From an uncultured Bacilli bacterium (lineage in GTDB: Bacteria; Bacillota_I; Bacilli_A; RF39; UBA660): a DNA stretch of 36,948 bases. The position numbers and the translations under genes are program-made. The stretch covers positions 1 through 36,948 of the forward strand of contig CALVIS010000009.1 in the NCBI GenBank assembly GCA_944331805.1. Reading direction: 5' to 3'. The notes under the pieces were generated by a model. It saw only the letters and a program-made list of their open reading frames with translations. It was not told the DNA's origin and did no database searches. Shown in pieces: positions 23,481 to 30,343 of this stretch (positions within the stretch are counted from its first letter, which is position 1; each line of letters starts with the position of its first letter).

Positions 23481-23998
23481 TATTTTAAGAAGAAACTAAA
23501 AATAAAGTCAGTTATTATTAAAATTAAAAGAATAATAGAGATAAATTTAGGTATTTTTTCGATAAATTTATCTGTTAGAGGCTTTACTATATATAAGAAG
23601 ATTAGACAAGCGATGCCCCAACCTATACTTACTTCTAGAGCGATATATTTGCCAAAGTTAAATTTTAAATCAGTATAATCCCAAAAACTTTTATGAAAAA
23701 CAAATTCTGTTAAGTATCCTCCTGCTAGTTCTAATATTGTTAAGATAATTGTAACTGTTAAGAAAAGAATAATAATTTTTAAAGGTCTATTTAACTTTAG
23801 CCTATTAAATACTAGTCTGGTTAAAAAAATCATGATAATTACTCCAAAACCATATATCGGCATCCAAGGTCCATAGAAAGGATTGTTAGTTAGGCTTCCT
23901 TTTGTTATTAAATGCATGATATTTTCAAAGAGAAAACCAAAAAAAGAGAATAAAATAAAGTTATTTAAATAATAATATAGATTCTTTTTAGAAGTCAT
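23480..23998 (-). CDS. putative ABC-transporter type IV (CmpB-like) membrane protein
   Basis: The protein has 172 residues with four to five membrane helices. The pattern FSFFGFLFENIMHLITKGSLTNNPFYGPWMPIYGFGV near the N-terminus, LELAGGYLTEFVFHKSFWDYTDLKFNFGKYIALEVSIGWG in the middle and a final helix match the PF06541-type family, annotated as putative ABC transporter permease but of unproven function. Conserved Glu, GP..PIYGFG and W-DY residues are in place. AGAGGTGA precedes the ATG. It is convergent with the HIT gene and divergently separated from prsA by a cluster of micro-ORFs. Confidence 0.65.
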   Translation of the reverse strand: MTSKKNLYYYLNNFILFSFFGFLFENIMHLITKGSLTNNPFYGPWMPIYGFGVIIMIFLTRLVFNRLKLNRPLKIIILFLTVTIILTILELAGGYLTEFVFHKSFWDYTDLKFNFGKYIALEVSIGWGIACLIFLYIVKPLTDKFIEKIPKFISIILLILIITDFIFSFFLK

Positions 23999-24045
23999 TT
24001 AAGTTCACCTCTTTGTTATTATGTCCATATATCTTTATATCATAC

Positions 24046-24074
24046 AAAAAAGAAACTCTAGTAAAGAGTTTCTT
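24046..24074 (-). terminator. terminator after the micro-protein pair
   Basis: A perfect 9-base-pair stem AAGAAACTC/GAGTTTCTT (24050-24058 and 24066-24074) with a 7-base loop is followed on the minus strand by T residues, right after the stop of the 42-residue ORF. Confidence 0.8.
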
Positions 24075-24076
24075 AA

Positions 24077-24205
24077 TTAATAAGTCATACAAGAACCTAA
24101 GATAATAGCTAGTAAGATGTATAAAACAATTATGATTACAAAACTATTTCTTGGTCTAGATGTACAGCAGCTTGTAGTTACTGTTTGATTATTTGAACAA
24201 GACAT
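24077..24205 (-). CDS. 42-residue Cys-containing single-span micro-protein
   Basis: The micro-protein begins MSCSNNQTVTTSCCTSRPRN and continues with a hydrophobic helix (about 22-37) ending GSCMTY. GGAGGTG lies at good distance before the ATG, and a perfect terminator follows the stop, so the ORF is very likely expressed. Five Cys in 42 residues, four of them outside the helix, are unusual. It lies 22 bases downstream of a second micro-ORF on the same strand. Its layout recalls the short YjcZ-type family of Bacillota, but the fit is weaker than for its neighbour. Function unknown. Confidence 0.65.
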   Translation of the reverse strand: MSCSNNQTVTTSCCTSRPRNSFVIIIVLYILLAIILGSCMTY

Positions 24206-24227
24206 TTTTACACCTCCTTATTATATC

Positions 24228-24308
24228 TTAGATATAGGCACCTATAATTATAACTAGTAAGATAAATAATACTAGAACTATAGCACTGCTTGAATTACAA
24301 TTACCCAT
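24228..24308 (-). CDS. 26-residue YjcZ-like membrane micro-protein
   Basis: It reads MGNCNSSSAIVLVLFILLVI and then IIGAYI. This closely follows the YjcZ/YtrI-type small protein pattern (SSFALIVVLFILLIIVG) annotated as sporulation-associated in Bacillus. AAAGGAGG lies 8 bases before the ATG, a strong Shine-Dalgarno. It is the first gene of a two-gene micro-operon ending at the terminator at 24046-24074. A single-span membrane peptide is expected. Whether any sporulation link holds in this organism is unknown. Similarity is recalled, not computed. Confidence 0.65.
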   Translation of the reverse strand: MGNCNSSSAIVLVLFILLVIIIGAYI

Positions 24309-24388
24309 AACTTAATCCTCCTTTTTTCTAGTGTTCACATTATTTTATGGTAATTAATAAAAAAGTGTGATAAATTTGCCTTATTTAT

Positions 24389-24417
24389 TTGCAAGTTAGT
24401 TAAGTTAATGCTATGAT
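24389..24417 (+). promoter_or_regulatory. prsA promoter
   Basis: TTGCAA (24389-24394) and TATGAT (24412-24417) are 17 bases apart, about 40 bases before the prsA ATG. Confidence 0.7.
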
Positions 24418-24457
24418 ATTAATTGAATTATTAATGATTAGGAGGAGAAATTAAATA

Positions 24458-25462
24458 ATGAAGAAAATAGTTAAAGCAACTGCTTCTCTTCTTGCAATTT
24501 GTCTTTTAGTTACTGGTTGTGGAAATAATGCTGAACTTAAAGATAACAATACAGTAGTTAAAACTGATGAAGGAAAGATTACAGCAGATGCATTATATGA
24601 AGAATTAAGGGATAAATATGGTATTAGTGTTTTAGTTGATATGATTGATCATCAATTATTTGATGAGAAGTATGAAACTGATGATACTGAAACAGAAACA
24701 ATTAATTCGCAAATTGAACAAATGAAGAGTCAGTATAATAATGATGATGAGGCTTTTCAAGCTGCTATTAAGCAATATTTAGGTGTTGAAGATGAAGATG
24801 AGTTAAGAGATATGTTATCACTTGAATATAAGAGAAATTTAGCGATTGAAGACTATGTAAAGAATAGTGTTACTGATGATGAGATCCAAAAATACTATGA
24901 TGATGAAGTTATCGGTGATATTAAAGTTAGACATATCTTAATTAAACCTGATACTAATGATGATATGTCTACTGAAGAAAAACAAGAAGCTGAAGATAAA
25001 GCTAAGGAAGAAGCAGAAGACTTAATCAAACAATTAGATGATGGGGCAGACTTTGAAGAACTTGCTAAAAAGTATTCTGATGATACTGGTAGTGCTAGTG
25101 ATGGTGGCTTAATTGATTATTTCAATAGAGATGATAATATGGATGAAGCTTTCTTAAATGCCTCAATTGACCTTGAAAAAGGTAAATATACAGAAGAGCC
25201 TGTTAAGTCTAGTTTTGGTTACCATATAATTCTTAAAGTTGATCAGAAAAGTAAACCTAAATTAAAGAAAGTTAAAGATGATATTATAAAAACACTTGCT
25301 GATGATAAGCTTAATGAAGATGCATCTTTAAGATATAATGCTTTGATTGCTATTAGAGAAGAAGCAGGTATTAAGTTTAATGATGATAGTCTAAAGAAAG
25401 ATTATGATGATTTAATGCAACAACTATTAGATAGTGTTAATAGTAGTTCAACTGCTAGTTAG
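24458..25462 (+). CDS. prsA: PrsA-like lipoprotein foldase (parvulin peptidyl-prolyl isomerase)
   Basis: The protein has 334 residues. The lipoprotein signal peptide ends in LVTGC with the lipidated Cys at 21. An N-terminal SurA/PrsA-like helical chaperone region (about 35-150) leads to a parvulin domain (about 152-265): VRHILIKPD, FEELAKKYSDDTGSASDGGLIDYF and FGYHIILKVD. A C-terminal acidic helical tail completes it. It acts outside the membrane, folding secreted proteins such as the surface proteins encoded elsewhere in the window. GGAGGAG lies 9 bases before the ATG. It has its own promoter and terminator and is monocistronic. Confidence 0.93.
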   Translation: MKKIVKATASLLAICLLVTGCGNNAELKDNNTVVKTDEGKITADALYEELRDKYGISVLVDMIDHQLFDEKYETDDTETETINSQIEQMKSQYNNDDEAFQAAIKQYLGVEDEDELRDMLSLEYKRNLAIEDYVKNSVTDDEIQKYYDDEVIGDIKVRHILIKPDTNDDMSTEEKQEAEDKAKEEAEDLIKQLDDGADFEELAKKYSDDTGSASDGGLIDYFNRDDNMDEAFLNASIDLEKGKYTEEPVKSSFGYHIILKVDQKSKPKLKKVKDDIIKTLADDKLNEDASLRYNALIAIREEAGIKFNDDSLKKDYDDLMQQLLDSVNSSSTAS

Positions 25463-25481
25463 GAAAAAAAATTTAATATTT

Positions 25482-25518
25482 AAGAGAAGTACCCAATAAA
25501 GTGTTACTTCTCTTTTTT
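25482..25518 (+). terminator. prsA terminator
   Basis: AAGAGAAGTA (25482-25491) pairs with TACTTCTCTT (25505-25514), a perfect 10-base-pair stem with T tract. The T run merges into the next promoter's -35 box. Confidence 0.85.
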
Positions 25519-25545
25519 GACAAAATAAAACTTTTGTAGTATAAT
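25517..25545 (+). promoter_or_regulatory. fully consensus sigma-70-type promoter of the orphan gene
   Basis: TTGACA (25517-25522) and TATAAT (25540-25545) with a 17-base spacer match the consensus at every position. The -35 box begins within the T tract of the prsA terminator. Confidence 0.85.
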
Positions 25546-25576
25546 ATGCGACACAAGAAAAGAAAGGGATGATATT

Positions 25577-26269
25577 ATGAGAAAAAATATAACAGAAGAA
25601 ACTAAACAAAGATTAATTCCTATTTATGAGCAAGTAGAAAAAGATTTTAAAGAATTTCCTGAGATTAAGACAACAGAAGATTTCTTTATTTGGAGAGATA
25701 TTATAAAAAATGGAATAGAAGAACAGGCCATTAAGCTTCAAAAACCATGTGATGATAAAACAAAAAAGAAATTACGTAATAAAATAGTTGAAGAAGCAAT
25801 TGAGGGTAATGATTCTTTAGAACTTCTTTATGCATGGACTAAATGTACAAGAATGATAACAGGGGCAAAAGCTTTTGTCAGAATGGTAAATCATGAATAT
25901 AACATAGAAGGTAATGACCATGTAATTAAAGCGACTACTATATTGCATAATCATCTTAAAGAAAATGGAAAAGCTAATACTAATGATTTATTTGATATTC
26001 TACAAATAAGAGAACTTAGTCTATTAGTAAAATATCCTTCTATGCAAAGGACAATAAACACACCTTATGAATTTGAAAGAGCGATTGTTAAGGAAGATGA
26101 AAGTGAGGCTTGGTCTGCTCCTTTATTCGTAACTATGCTTAAAGCTTATGGAATTGAAAAAGATGACTTGCTAATAATAGGAAGAAAAGTTATAGAAGAA
26201 GGTAAAGATTATATACAAGAGACAAGAAATAAATATAAAAATACTCAAAAAGTTAAAAAAATAGCCTAA
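25577..26269 (+). CDS. soluble helical protein, function unknown
   Basis: I do not recognise a family for this 230-residue protein. It appears cytoplasmic and mostly alpha-helical, with no signal peptide or membrane span. Notable stretches are TTEDFFIWRDIIKNGIEEQAIKLQKPCDD, a DSLELLYAWTKCTRMITGAKAFVRMVNHEY segment, and a basic C-terminus (NKYKNTQKVKKIA). The Cys pair is too sparse for metal binding. AAAGGGATGAT precedes the ATG. The promoter is a perfect consensus and the gene is closed by a hairpin (26278-26301), so it is a strongly expressed monocistronic gene by sequence. Neighbours (prsA, recX) give no clear functional hint. Confidence 0.7.
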   Translation: MRKNITEETKQRLIPIYEQVEKDFKEFPEIKTTEDFFIWRDIIKNGIEEQAIKLQKPCDDKTKKKLRNKIVEEAIEGNDSLELLYAWTKCTRMITGAKAFVRMVNHEYNIEGNDHVIKATTILHNHLKENGKANTNDLFDILQIRELSLLVKYPSMQRTINTPYEFERAIVKEDESEAWSAPLFVTMLKAYGIEKDDLLIIGRKVIEEGKDYIQETRNKYKNTQKVKKIA

Positions 26270-26277
26270 TTAATAAA

Positions 26278-26308
26278 AGAGATAGCATTATTGTTATCTC
26301 TATTCTTT
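26278..26308. terminator. terminator between the orphan gene and recX
   Basis: AGAGATAGCA (26278-26287) pairs with TGTTATCTCT (26292-26301, one G-U) over a 4-base loop and is followed by a T-rich stretch. It serves the plus-strand gene and possibly the convergent recX. Confidence 0.7.
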
Positions 26309-27049
26309 TGGAATCTTAAAACCTAAGCTATACATCTTTTGTTTAAGTTTATATTCTAGTTCTTTACCAGAGTATTTTTTACTTAATTTATTATAATATT
26401 TTTGATATTCTTTTTTAGCAATATCACTGTTTTCTTCTATATCAGTAGAGTTTAATACTTCTTTTATAATATCTTGGTTGAAACCATTATTAATTAAGTC
26501 TAACCCTAGTTTTTGTTTTAAGACTTTAGCACTTTTATTATGATTAGATTTTATTTTCTTAGAGATTAACTTCTCTATTTTTTCTTTTTCTAAGACGTTC
26601 GTAAACTCATCTAGTGCTTCATTATAATCAATGGGATTTACTCCTTTTTTATCTAGTTCTAAAGCTATTTTTTTAGGACCTTTATTAGTAGTTATAATAG
26701 CATTATGAACATAACTCTTAGCATAGTTTTTATCATTAATATAGCCTTGTTTTTCTAAAGTATTGATAGCAAAAGATATACTTTCTTTACTATACTTTTT
26801 GTCAGTTAATAGCTTTCTTATCTCTTCTTTAGTTTTAATAGTTCTTTTTAAAGTCTTTAAGGCATCATAGTAACTCTCATAGTTTTTATTATCTTTAATT
26901 ATCTTGTCAAGTTCATCTTCTTCTATAGTCTTGGTTATTAGTAATTCATACTTTAATATTATCTCTTCATAGAAATCATAACTATTAAAATTATCTAAAT
27001 ATATAGTATATAGACCATTAGGTCTTTTTTTAAACTTTTCTATTTTCAT
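26300..27049 (-). CDS. recX: RecX, regulator of RecA
   Basis: The protein has 249 residues of helical repeats typical of RecX, which binds in the RecA filament groove and limits or tunes RecA activity. Motifs are ALKTLKRTIKTKEEIRKLL, SISFAINTLEKQGYINDKNYAKSYVHN, KGPKKIALELDKKGV and the C-terminal KMYSLGF. A Bacillota-type N-terminal extension (about 1-60) is present. AAGGAG lies 7 bases before the ATG. It starts 10 bases after the radical SAM gene and probably shares its transcript. recA itself is not in the window. Confidence 0.88.
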   Translation of the reverse strand: MKIEKFKKRPNGLYTIYLDNFNSYDFYEEIILKYELLITKTIEEDELDKIIKDNKNYESYYDALKTLKRTIKTKEEIRKLLTDKKYSKESISFAINTLEKQGYINDKNYAKSYVHNAIITTNKGPKKIALELDKKGVNPIDYNEALDEFTNVLEKEKIEKLISKKIKSNHNKSAKVLKQKLGLDLINNGFNQDIIKEVLNSTDIEENSDIAKKEYQKYYNKLSKKYSGKELEYKLKQKMYSLGFKIPKE

Positions 27050-27059
27050 ATATTTCTCC

Positions 27060-28124
27060 TTATTTTATTACTTTATTAAAATGATATAACTGTTTACACA
27101 AAGGCTGTTTTCTAGTACCATTATGTATTTCTACTTCTTCTAAATTAGTATAGATATTAGGGGTTTTTATTCCCATACTATTAAGTGTTTTTAAATCATA
27201 TTCTTTAAAGGCTGCACATGGTAGAACTGTACCATCATATTTAATAACTAGTTTAGAAAGCCCAGCTGTGCACTTATGAATATCTTCTTCTTGTAAATGA
27301 ATACCTACTCTTAAATTCCCTTTAAATTCATTTTTACATTTTTCATAGATTTCAAGGAACTCTCCAAATTCTTCTTCTGTTAAAGATAGTAAATCTTTAT
27401 TAGTTTTACCTCTTCCTTGGGGAACAAAATTAAGAATGCTTAACTCATCAAATTCTGTAGCATTAAGCATCTCAATAATATCAACGAGCTCTTTATAATT
27501 AATTTTTGTAGGAATGAAATGAGCATCAGTATAAAGTCCGGCACTTTTGGCTTTTATCATTGATAATGTTACTAAATCAAATAAATCTTTAGTTCCCATA
27601 ATTTTGTCATATACATCTTTGTTCCAAGCTTCAAAGTCAAAAACGATTTTATCAAGTCCACTTTCTTTTAATAGTTTACAATCAGATGTTGATAGAGAAT
27701 CAAAGCTTTTTTCATTATACCATAAGTAAACCTTCATTTGTTTCTCAATCAATGCATTAAATTCTTCTTGAGACATACCTTCATTTAGATATGATTTATA
27801 TTGATTTCTTAGATTTAACTCTAACATTTCTTTAGCTTCTTCTGTCATTTTAGTTCTTAATTTTATACCACTAGTAAATAAGATTGTTTTAATATTTTTT
27901 AGTTTACAATATCTAATCATTCTTAATAGCTCAGGATGTAATAGAGGTTCTCCTCCAGATATAGATATTTCTTTTATTCCGCCTATACTAATAAAATAAT
28001 CTATTACTTCTTTAAACTTTTTATAATCTATCATTCTTTTTTTATTAATAGATGAACAAGAAGAACAAAATAAACAATTATTAGGACAGGTTTCTATTAT
28101 TTCAAAGCATAAATCATTTAGCAT
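27060..28124 (-). CDS. radical SAM protein with C-terminal Cys cluster
   Basis: The protein has 354 residues from the ATG at 28124. The radical SAM cluster is Cys13-x3-Cys17-x2-Cys20 (CPNNCLFC), followed by EISISGGEPLLHPEL (SAM-binding GGE). The C-terminal region has KCTAGLSKLVIKYDGTVLPCAAFKE and QPLCKQLYHF, a SPASM/twitch-like arrangement that would hold an auxiliary Fe-S cluster. Between the SAM core strands is an extra helical insert (about 95-150) uncommon in small members. No precursor peptide, methylase or cofactor gene is adjacent, so the substrate cannot be named. GAGGGGG sits 8 bases before this ATG; the outer ATG at 28148 lacks a Shine-Dalgarno. The protein depends on Fe-S assembly, supplied by the suf operon here. 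Confidence 0.85.
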   Translation of the reverse strand: MLNDLCFEIIETCPNNCLFCSSCSSINKKRMIDYKKFKEVIDYFISIGGIKEISISGGEPLLHPELLRMIRYCKLKNIKTILFTSGIKLRTKMTEEAKEMLELNLRNQYKSYLNEGMSQEEFNALIEKQMKVYLWYNEKSFDSLSTSDCKLLKESGLDKIVFDFEAWNKDVYDKIMGTKDLFDLVTLSMIKAKSAGLYTDAHFIPTKINYKELVDIIEMLNATEFDELSILNFVPQGRGKTNKDLLSLTEEEFGEFLEIYEKCKNEFKGNLRVGIHLQEEDIHKCTAGLSKLVIKYDGTVLPCAAFKEYDLKTLNSMGIKTPNIYTNLEEVEIHNGTRKQPLCKQLYHFNKVIK

Positions 28125-28177
28125 TATTAATTCCCCCTCTAAAATCATTCTATCACATTAAATAATTAATTTAAATA

Positions 28178-28207
28178 ATAAAACACATACCAAACTGATA
28201 TGTGTTT
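28178..28207 (-). terminator. rpoZ terminator
   Basis: AAACACATA (28181-28189) and TATGTGTTT (28199-28207) form a 9-base-pair stem. On the minus strand a T-rich stretch follows just after the rpoZ stop. Confidence 0.7.
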
Positions 28208-28208
28208 C

Positions 28209-28418
28209 TCATGAGTTTTCTTTTTCAACTACTTTTAATTTTCCCTCTAATATCTCTTCTAAGGCTCTACCAATATTTTTTTCACATTTATATTGGTTTA
28301 AGGCTAGTTGATAGTGTTCATCTTTAGTCATTTCTTTACTACGTCTTGCAGCGATATGAACTAATTCATACTTAGAACTTACAATATTAAGTAATTTATC
28401 AATAGATGGATAATTCAC
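28209..28418 (-). CDS. rpoZ: RNA polymerase omega subunit
   Basis: The protein has 69 residues. It begins MNYPSIDKLLNIVSSKYELVHIAARRSKEM, matching Bacillota omega (PSID..L....SKY.LV..AARRA), and continues KNIGRALEEILEGKL. It assembles with beta-prime and stabilises RNA polymerase. Start is GTG at 28418, 10 bases after AAGGAG. The outer GTG at 28427 is too close to the Shine-Dalgarno. A TTGTAA-17-TAAGAT promoter lies upstream, with two TATGACAT direct repeats immediately before its -35. The usual partner gmk is not adjacent; the gene stands alone with its own terminator. Confidence 0.93.
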   Translation of the reverse strand: MNYPSIDKLLNIVSSKYELVHIAARRSKEMTKDEHYQLALNQYKCEKNIGRALEEILEGKLKVVEKENS

Positions 28419-28440
28419 TTGTATCACACTCCTTATTATT

Positions 28441-28469
28441 ATCTTATAATTATAAAGAACATTTTACAA
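28441..28469 (-). promoter_or_regulatory. rpoZ promoter
   Basis: TTGTAA (28464-28469) and TAAGAT are 17 bases apart on the minus strand, upstream of the rpoZ Shine-Dalgarno. Confidence 0.55.
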
Positions 28470-28473
28470 GTGA

Positions 28474-28501
28474 TATGACATAATTAGACACTTTATGACA
28501 T
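28474..28501. repeat. phased TATGACAT direct repeats upstream of rpoZ
   Basis: TATGACAT occurs at 28474-28481 and 28494-28501, exactly 20 bases apart (two helical turns), ending 4 bases from the rpoZ -35 box. The arrangement is that of a two-half-site activator target. Confidence 0.4.
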
Positions 28502-28504
28502 GTA

Positions 28505-28530
28505 AAAACCAAGATGGTTATCTTGGCTTT
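28505..28530 (-). terminator. terminator of the CotD-like gene
   Basis: CCAAGAT/ATCTTGG with a 4-base loop is followed on the minus strand by TTTTT, directly after the stop codon. Confidence 0.75.
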
Positions 28531-28871
28531 TAACGAAAGTTACAACATGAACCTTGGTCAATATTGCAACAAACATTTTCTTCACAGCAAGTATATCTAG
28601 GACAATAAGTATGTTTGAAAATGTGATGATTAACTATTCTTGTATGGATTGGACATACGTGAGGTACTTGATGAACGAAGGTTCTATTTATTTGACGCTC
28701 TTGTACTGGTTCAATGATTGGAGACTGACTGTCCATCATTTCCATATTATTTTGCCCCATTCCCATACTATTATTGTTCATATTGATATCAATATTCATA
28801 TCTTGGTCAACGACATTATTATTACCATCGATAGTATAATTCATATCGATAGCTTGATTATTAAATAACAT
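28530..28871 (-). CDS. CotD-like spore-coat-type protein
   Basis: The protein has 113 residues. An Asn/Met/Asp-rich N-terminal half (about 1-55) leads to a Cys/His-rich C-terminal domain with VHQVPHVCPIHTRIVNHHIFKHTYCPRY and then CCEENVCCNID and SCCNFR. The P-H-x-C/H-P...T..VNHH..KH.Y.P pattern resembles the inner spore coat protein CotD; this is from memory, not a search. Eight Cys and six His suggest disulfide cross-linking or metal binding. AGAGGAGG lies 7 bases before the ATG and a hairpin terminator follows. No other sporulation gene is in the window apart from the YjcZ-like micro-protein, so a spore role is uncertain. Confidence 0.7.
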   Translation of the reverse strand: MLFNNQAIDMNYTIDGNNNVVDQDMNIDINMNNNSMGMGQNNMEMMDSQSPIIEPVQERQINRTFVHQVPHVCPIHTRIVNHHIFKHTYCPRYTCCEENVCCNIDQGSCCNFR

Positions 28872-28931
28872 ACACTTTCCTCCTCTAGTATTAAGATATT
28901 CACTTAGGAAATTTGTGTATAAATTATTTGC

Positions 28932-30239
28932 CTAAAATGGCATTTTAAAGTTACCATTTTTCATTTGTTTCATCATTTTTTTCATGTTTTCAAACTGGGT
29001 TAATAGTTTATTTACTTCTGATACTGATAATCCACAACCTTTAGCAATTCTTGTTTTACGAGATGCTTTAATAATAGATGGATTTCTTCTTTCTTCTTTA
29101 GTCATAGAAAGGATTATCGCTTCGATATGTGCCATTTGTTTAGGTGGGATATTTACATTAGTTAGTCCCATCTTTTTAGCACCAGGTATTAATTTTAAGA
29201 TATTTTCAAGTGGTCCTAATTTCTTTATTTGTTTTAAAGTACTTAAGAAATCTTCAAGATCAAACTTACCTTCTTGCATTCTTTTTGCAGTCTTTTCAGC
29301 TTCTTTTTCATCAATAGCAGCTTCTGCTTGTTCAACTAAAGAGACGATATCTCCCATTCCAAGAATACGTCCTGCCATACGTTCTGGGTCAAAAGAATCT
29401 AGTCCATCTAGTTTTTCACTTGTACCAATAAACTTAATAGGTACATTAGTTAAATGTCTTACGGATAAGGCAACTCCACCTTTAGTATCACCATCTAATT
29501 TAGTAAGTATTACTCCTGTTAATTTTAATTTATCATTAAAACCTGTTATAACATTAATAGCATCTTGTCCCATCATAGCATCTATTACAAGTAATGTTTC
29601 CTGTGGAGACACTGCTTCAGTAATATTTTCTAATTCTTCCATTAAAGCTTCATCTATTTGAAGACGTCCTGCAGTATCGATTAAGACATAGTCATAACCA
29701 TTTTCTTTAGCATAGTTAATAGCATTCTTACTTATTTCTACAGGGTTACCCTTACCTTCACTATAAACTTCGATATTAAGTTCTTTACCTAATTGTTTTA
29801 ACTGATCGATAGCAGCAGGACGATAAACATCACAAGCGACCATTAGAGGTTTCTTACCCTTTTTCTTACGTAAATAATTAGCAAGTTTTCCAATAGTTGT
29901 AGTTTTACCACTACCTTGAAGTCCTACTAACATTAATATTGCAGGATTACCATTAAGGTTTAGGGGAGCGGAATCTCCTCCTAGTAATTCAGTTAGTTCA
30001 TCTTTTACTATCTTAACAAATAAATCTCCTGGTTTAATACTAGTTCTAACTTCTTCTCCTAAAGCTTTTTCTTTAACATTATTAACAAACTCTTTAACTA
30101 CTTTATAATTAACATCAGCTTCAAGTAATGCTAGTCTTATTTCTTTCATCATATCGCCGATATTATCTTCAGTAATTTTACCATACCCTTTTATTTTATG
30201 TAGAGCATTTTGTAATCTATCTCCTAAGCTTTCAAACAT
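28932..30239 (-). CDS. ffh: signal recognition particle protein Ffh
   Basis: This SRP54 GTPase (435 residues) binds 4.5S/6S RNA and nascent signal sequences and docks on FtsY. It has the N domain (1-90), the G domain with GLQGSGKTTTIGKLA, VACDVYRPAAIDQLKQLG, LIDTAGRLQIDE, TKLDGDTKGG and the methionine-bearing M domain (about 320-435, GMTNVNIPPKQMAHIEAII-like start, SKGCGLSVSEVNKLL-like RNA-binding helix, KKMMKQMKNG). The C-terminal tail is short. GAGAGTGAT precedes the ATG. The usual upstream gene ylxM is absent; a promoter-like TATAAT (30264-30269) lies just upstream, so it is expressed alone. Confidence 0.96.
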   Translation of the reverse strand: MFESLGDRLQNALHKIKGYGKITEDNIGDMMKEIRLALLEADVNYKVVKEFVNNVKEKALGEEVRTSIKPGDLFVKIVKDELTELLGGDSAPLNLNGNPAILMLVGLQGSGKTTTIGKLANYLRKKKGKKPLMVACDVYRPAAIDQLKQLGKELNIEVYSEGKGNPVEISKNAINYAKENGYDYVLIDTAGRLQIDEALMEELENITEAVSPQETLLVIDAMMGQDAINVITGFNDKLKLTGVILTKLDGDTKGGVALSVRHLTNVPIKFIGTSEKLDGLDSFDPERMAGRILGMGDIVSLVEQAEAAIDEKEAEKTAKRMQEGKFDLEDFLSTLKQIKKLGPLENILKLIPGAKKMGLTNVNIPPKQMAHIEAIILSMTKEERRNPSIIKASRKTRIAKGCGLSVSEVNKLLTQFENMKKMMKQMKNGNFKMPF

Positions 30240-30296
30240 TTTATCACTCTCTTTTCTTTAAATATTATAACTGATAAGCATGGAAAAGTAAAAAGA

Positions 30297-30327
30297 AAAT
30301 ATCAAATGCATATATCATTTGATATTT
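30297..30327 (-). terminator. terminator of the 493-residue gene
   Basis: AAATATCAAATG and CATTTGATATTT form a perfect 12-base-pair stem (30297-30308 and 30316-30327). On the minus strand it runs into TCTTTTTACTTTT, about 20 bases after the stop codon. Confidence 0.75.
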
Positions 30328-30343
30328 AATGGCATAATTATTA

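Noticed and set aside
28554-28868. 104-codon plus-strand ORF opposite the CotD-like gene
   Set aside because: Antisense shadow; the minus-strand gene has a strong Shine-Dalgarno, terminator and a recognisable Cys/His pattern.
28984-29661. 225-codon plus-strand ORF opposite ffh
   Set aside because: It is a shadow of the conserved ffh coding frame, with a composition of antisense type and no ribosome site.
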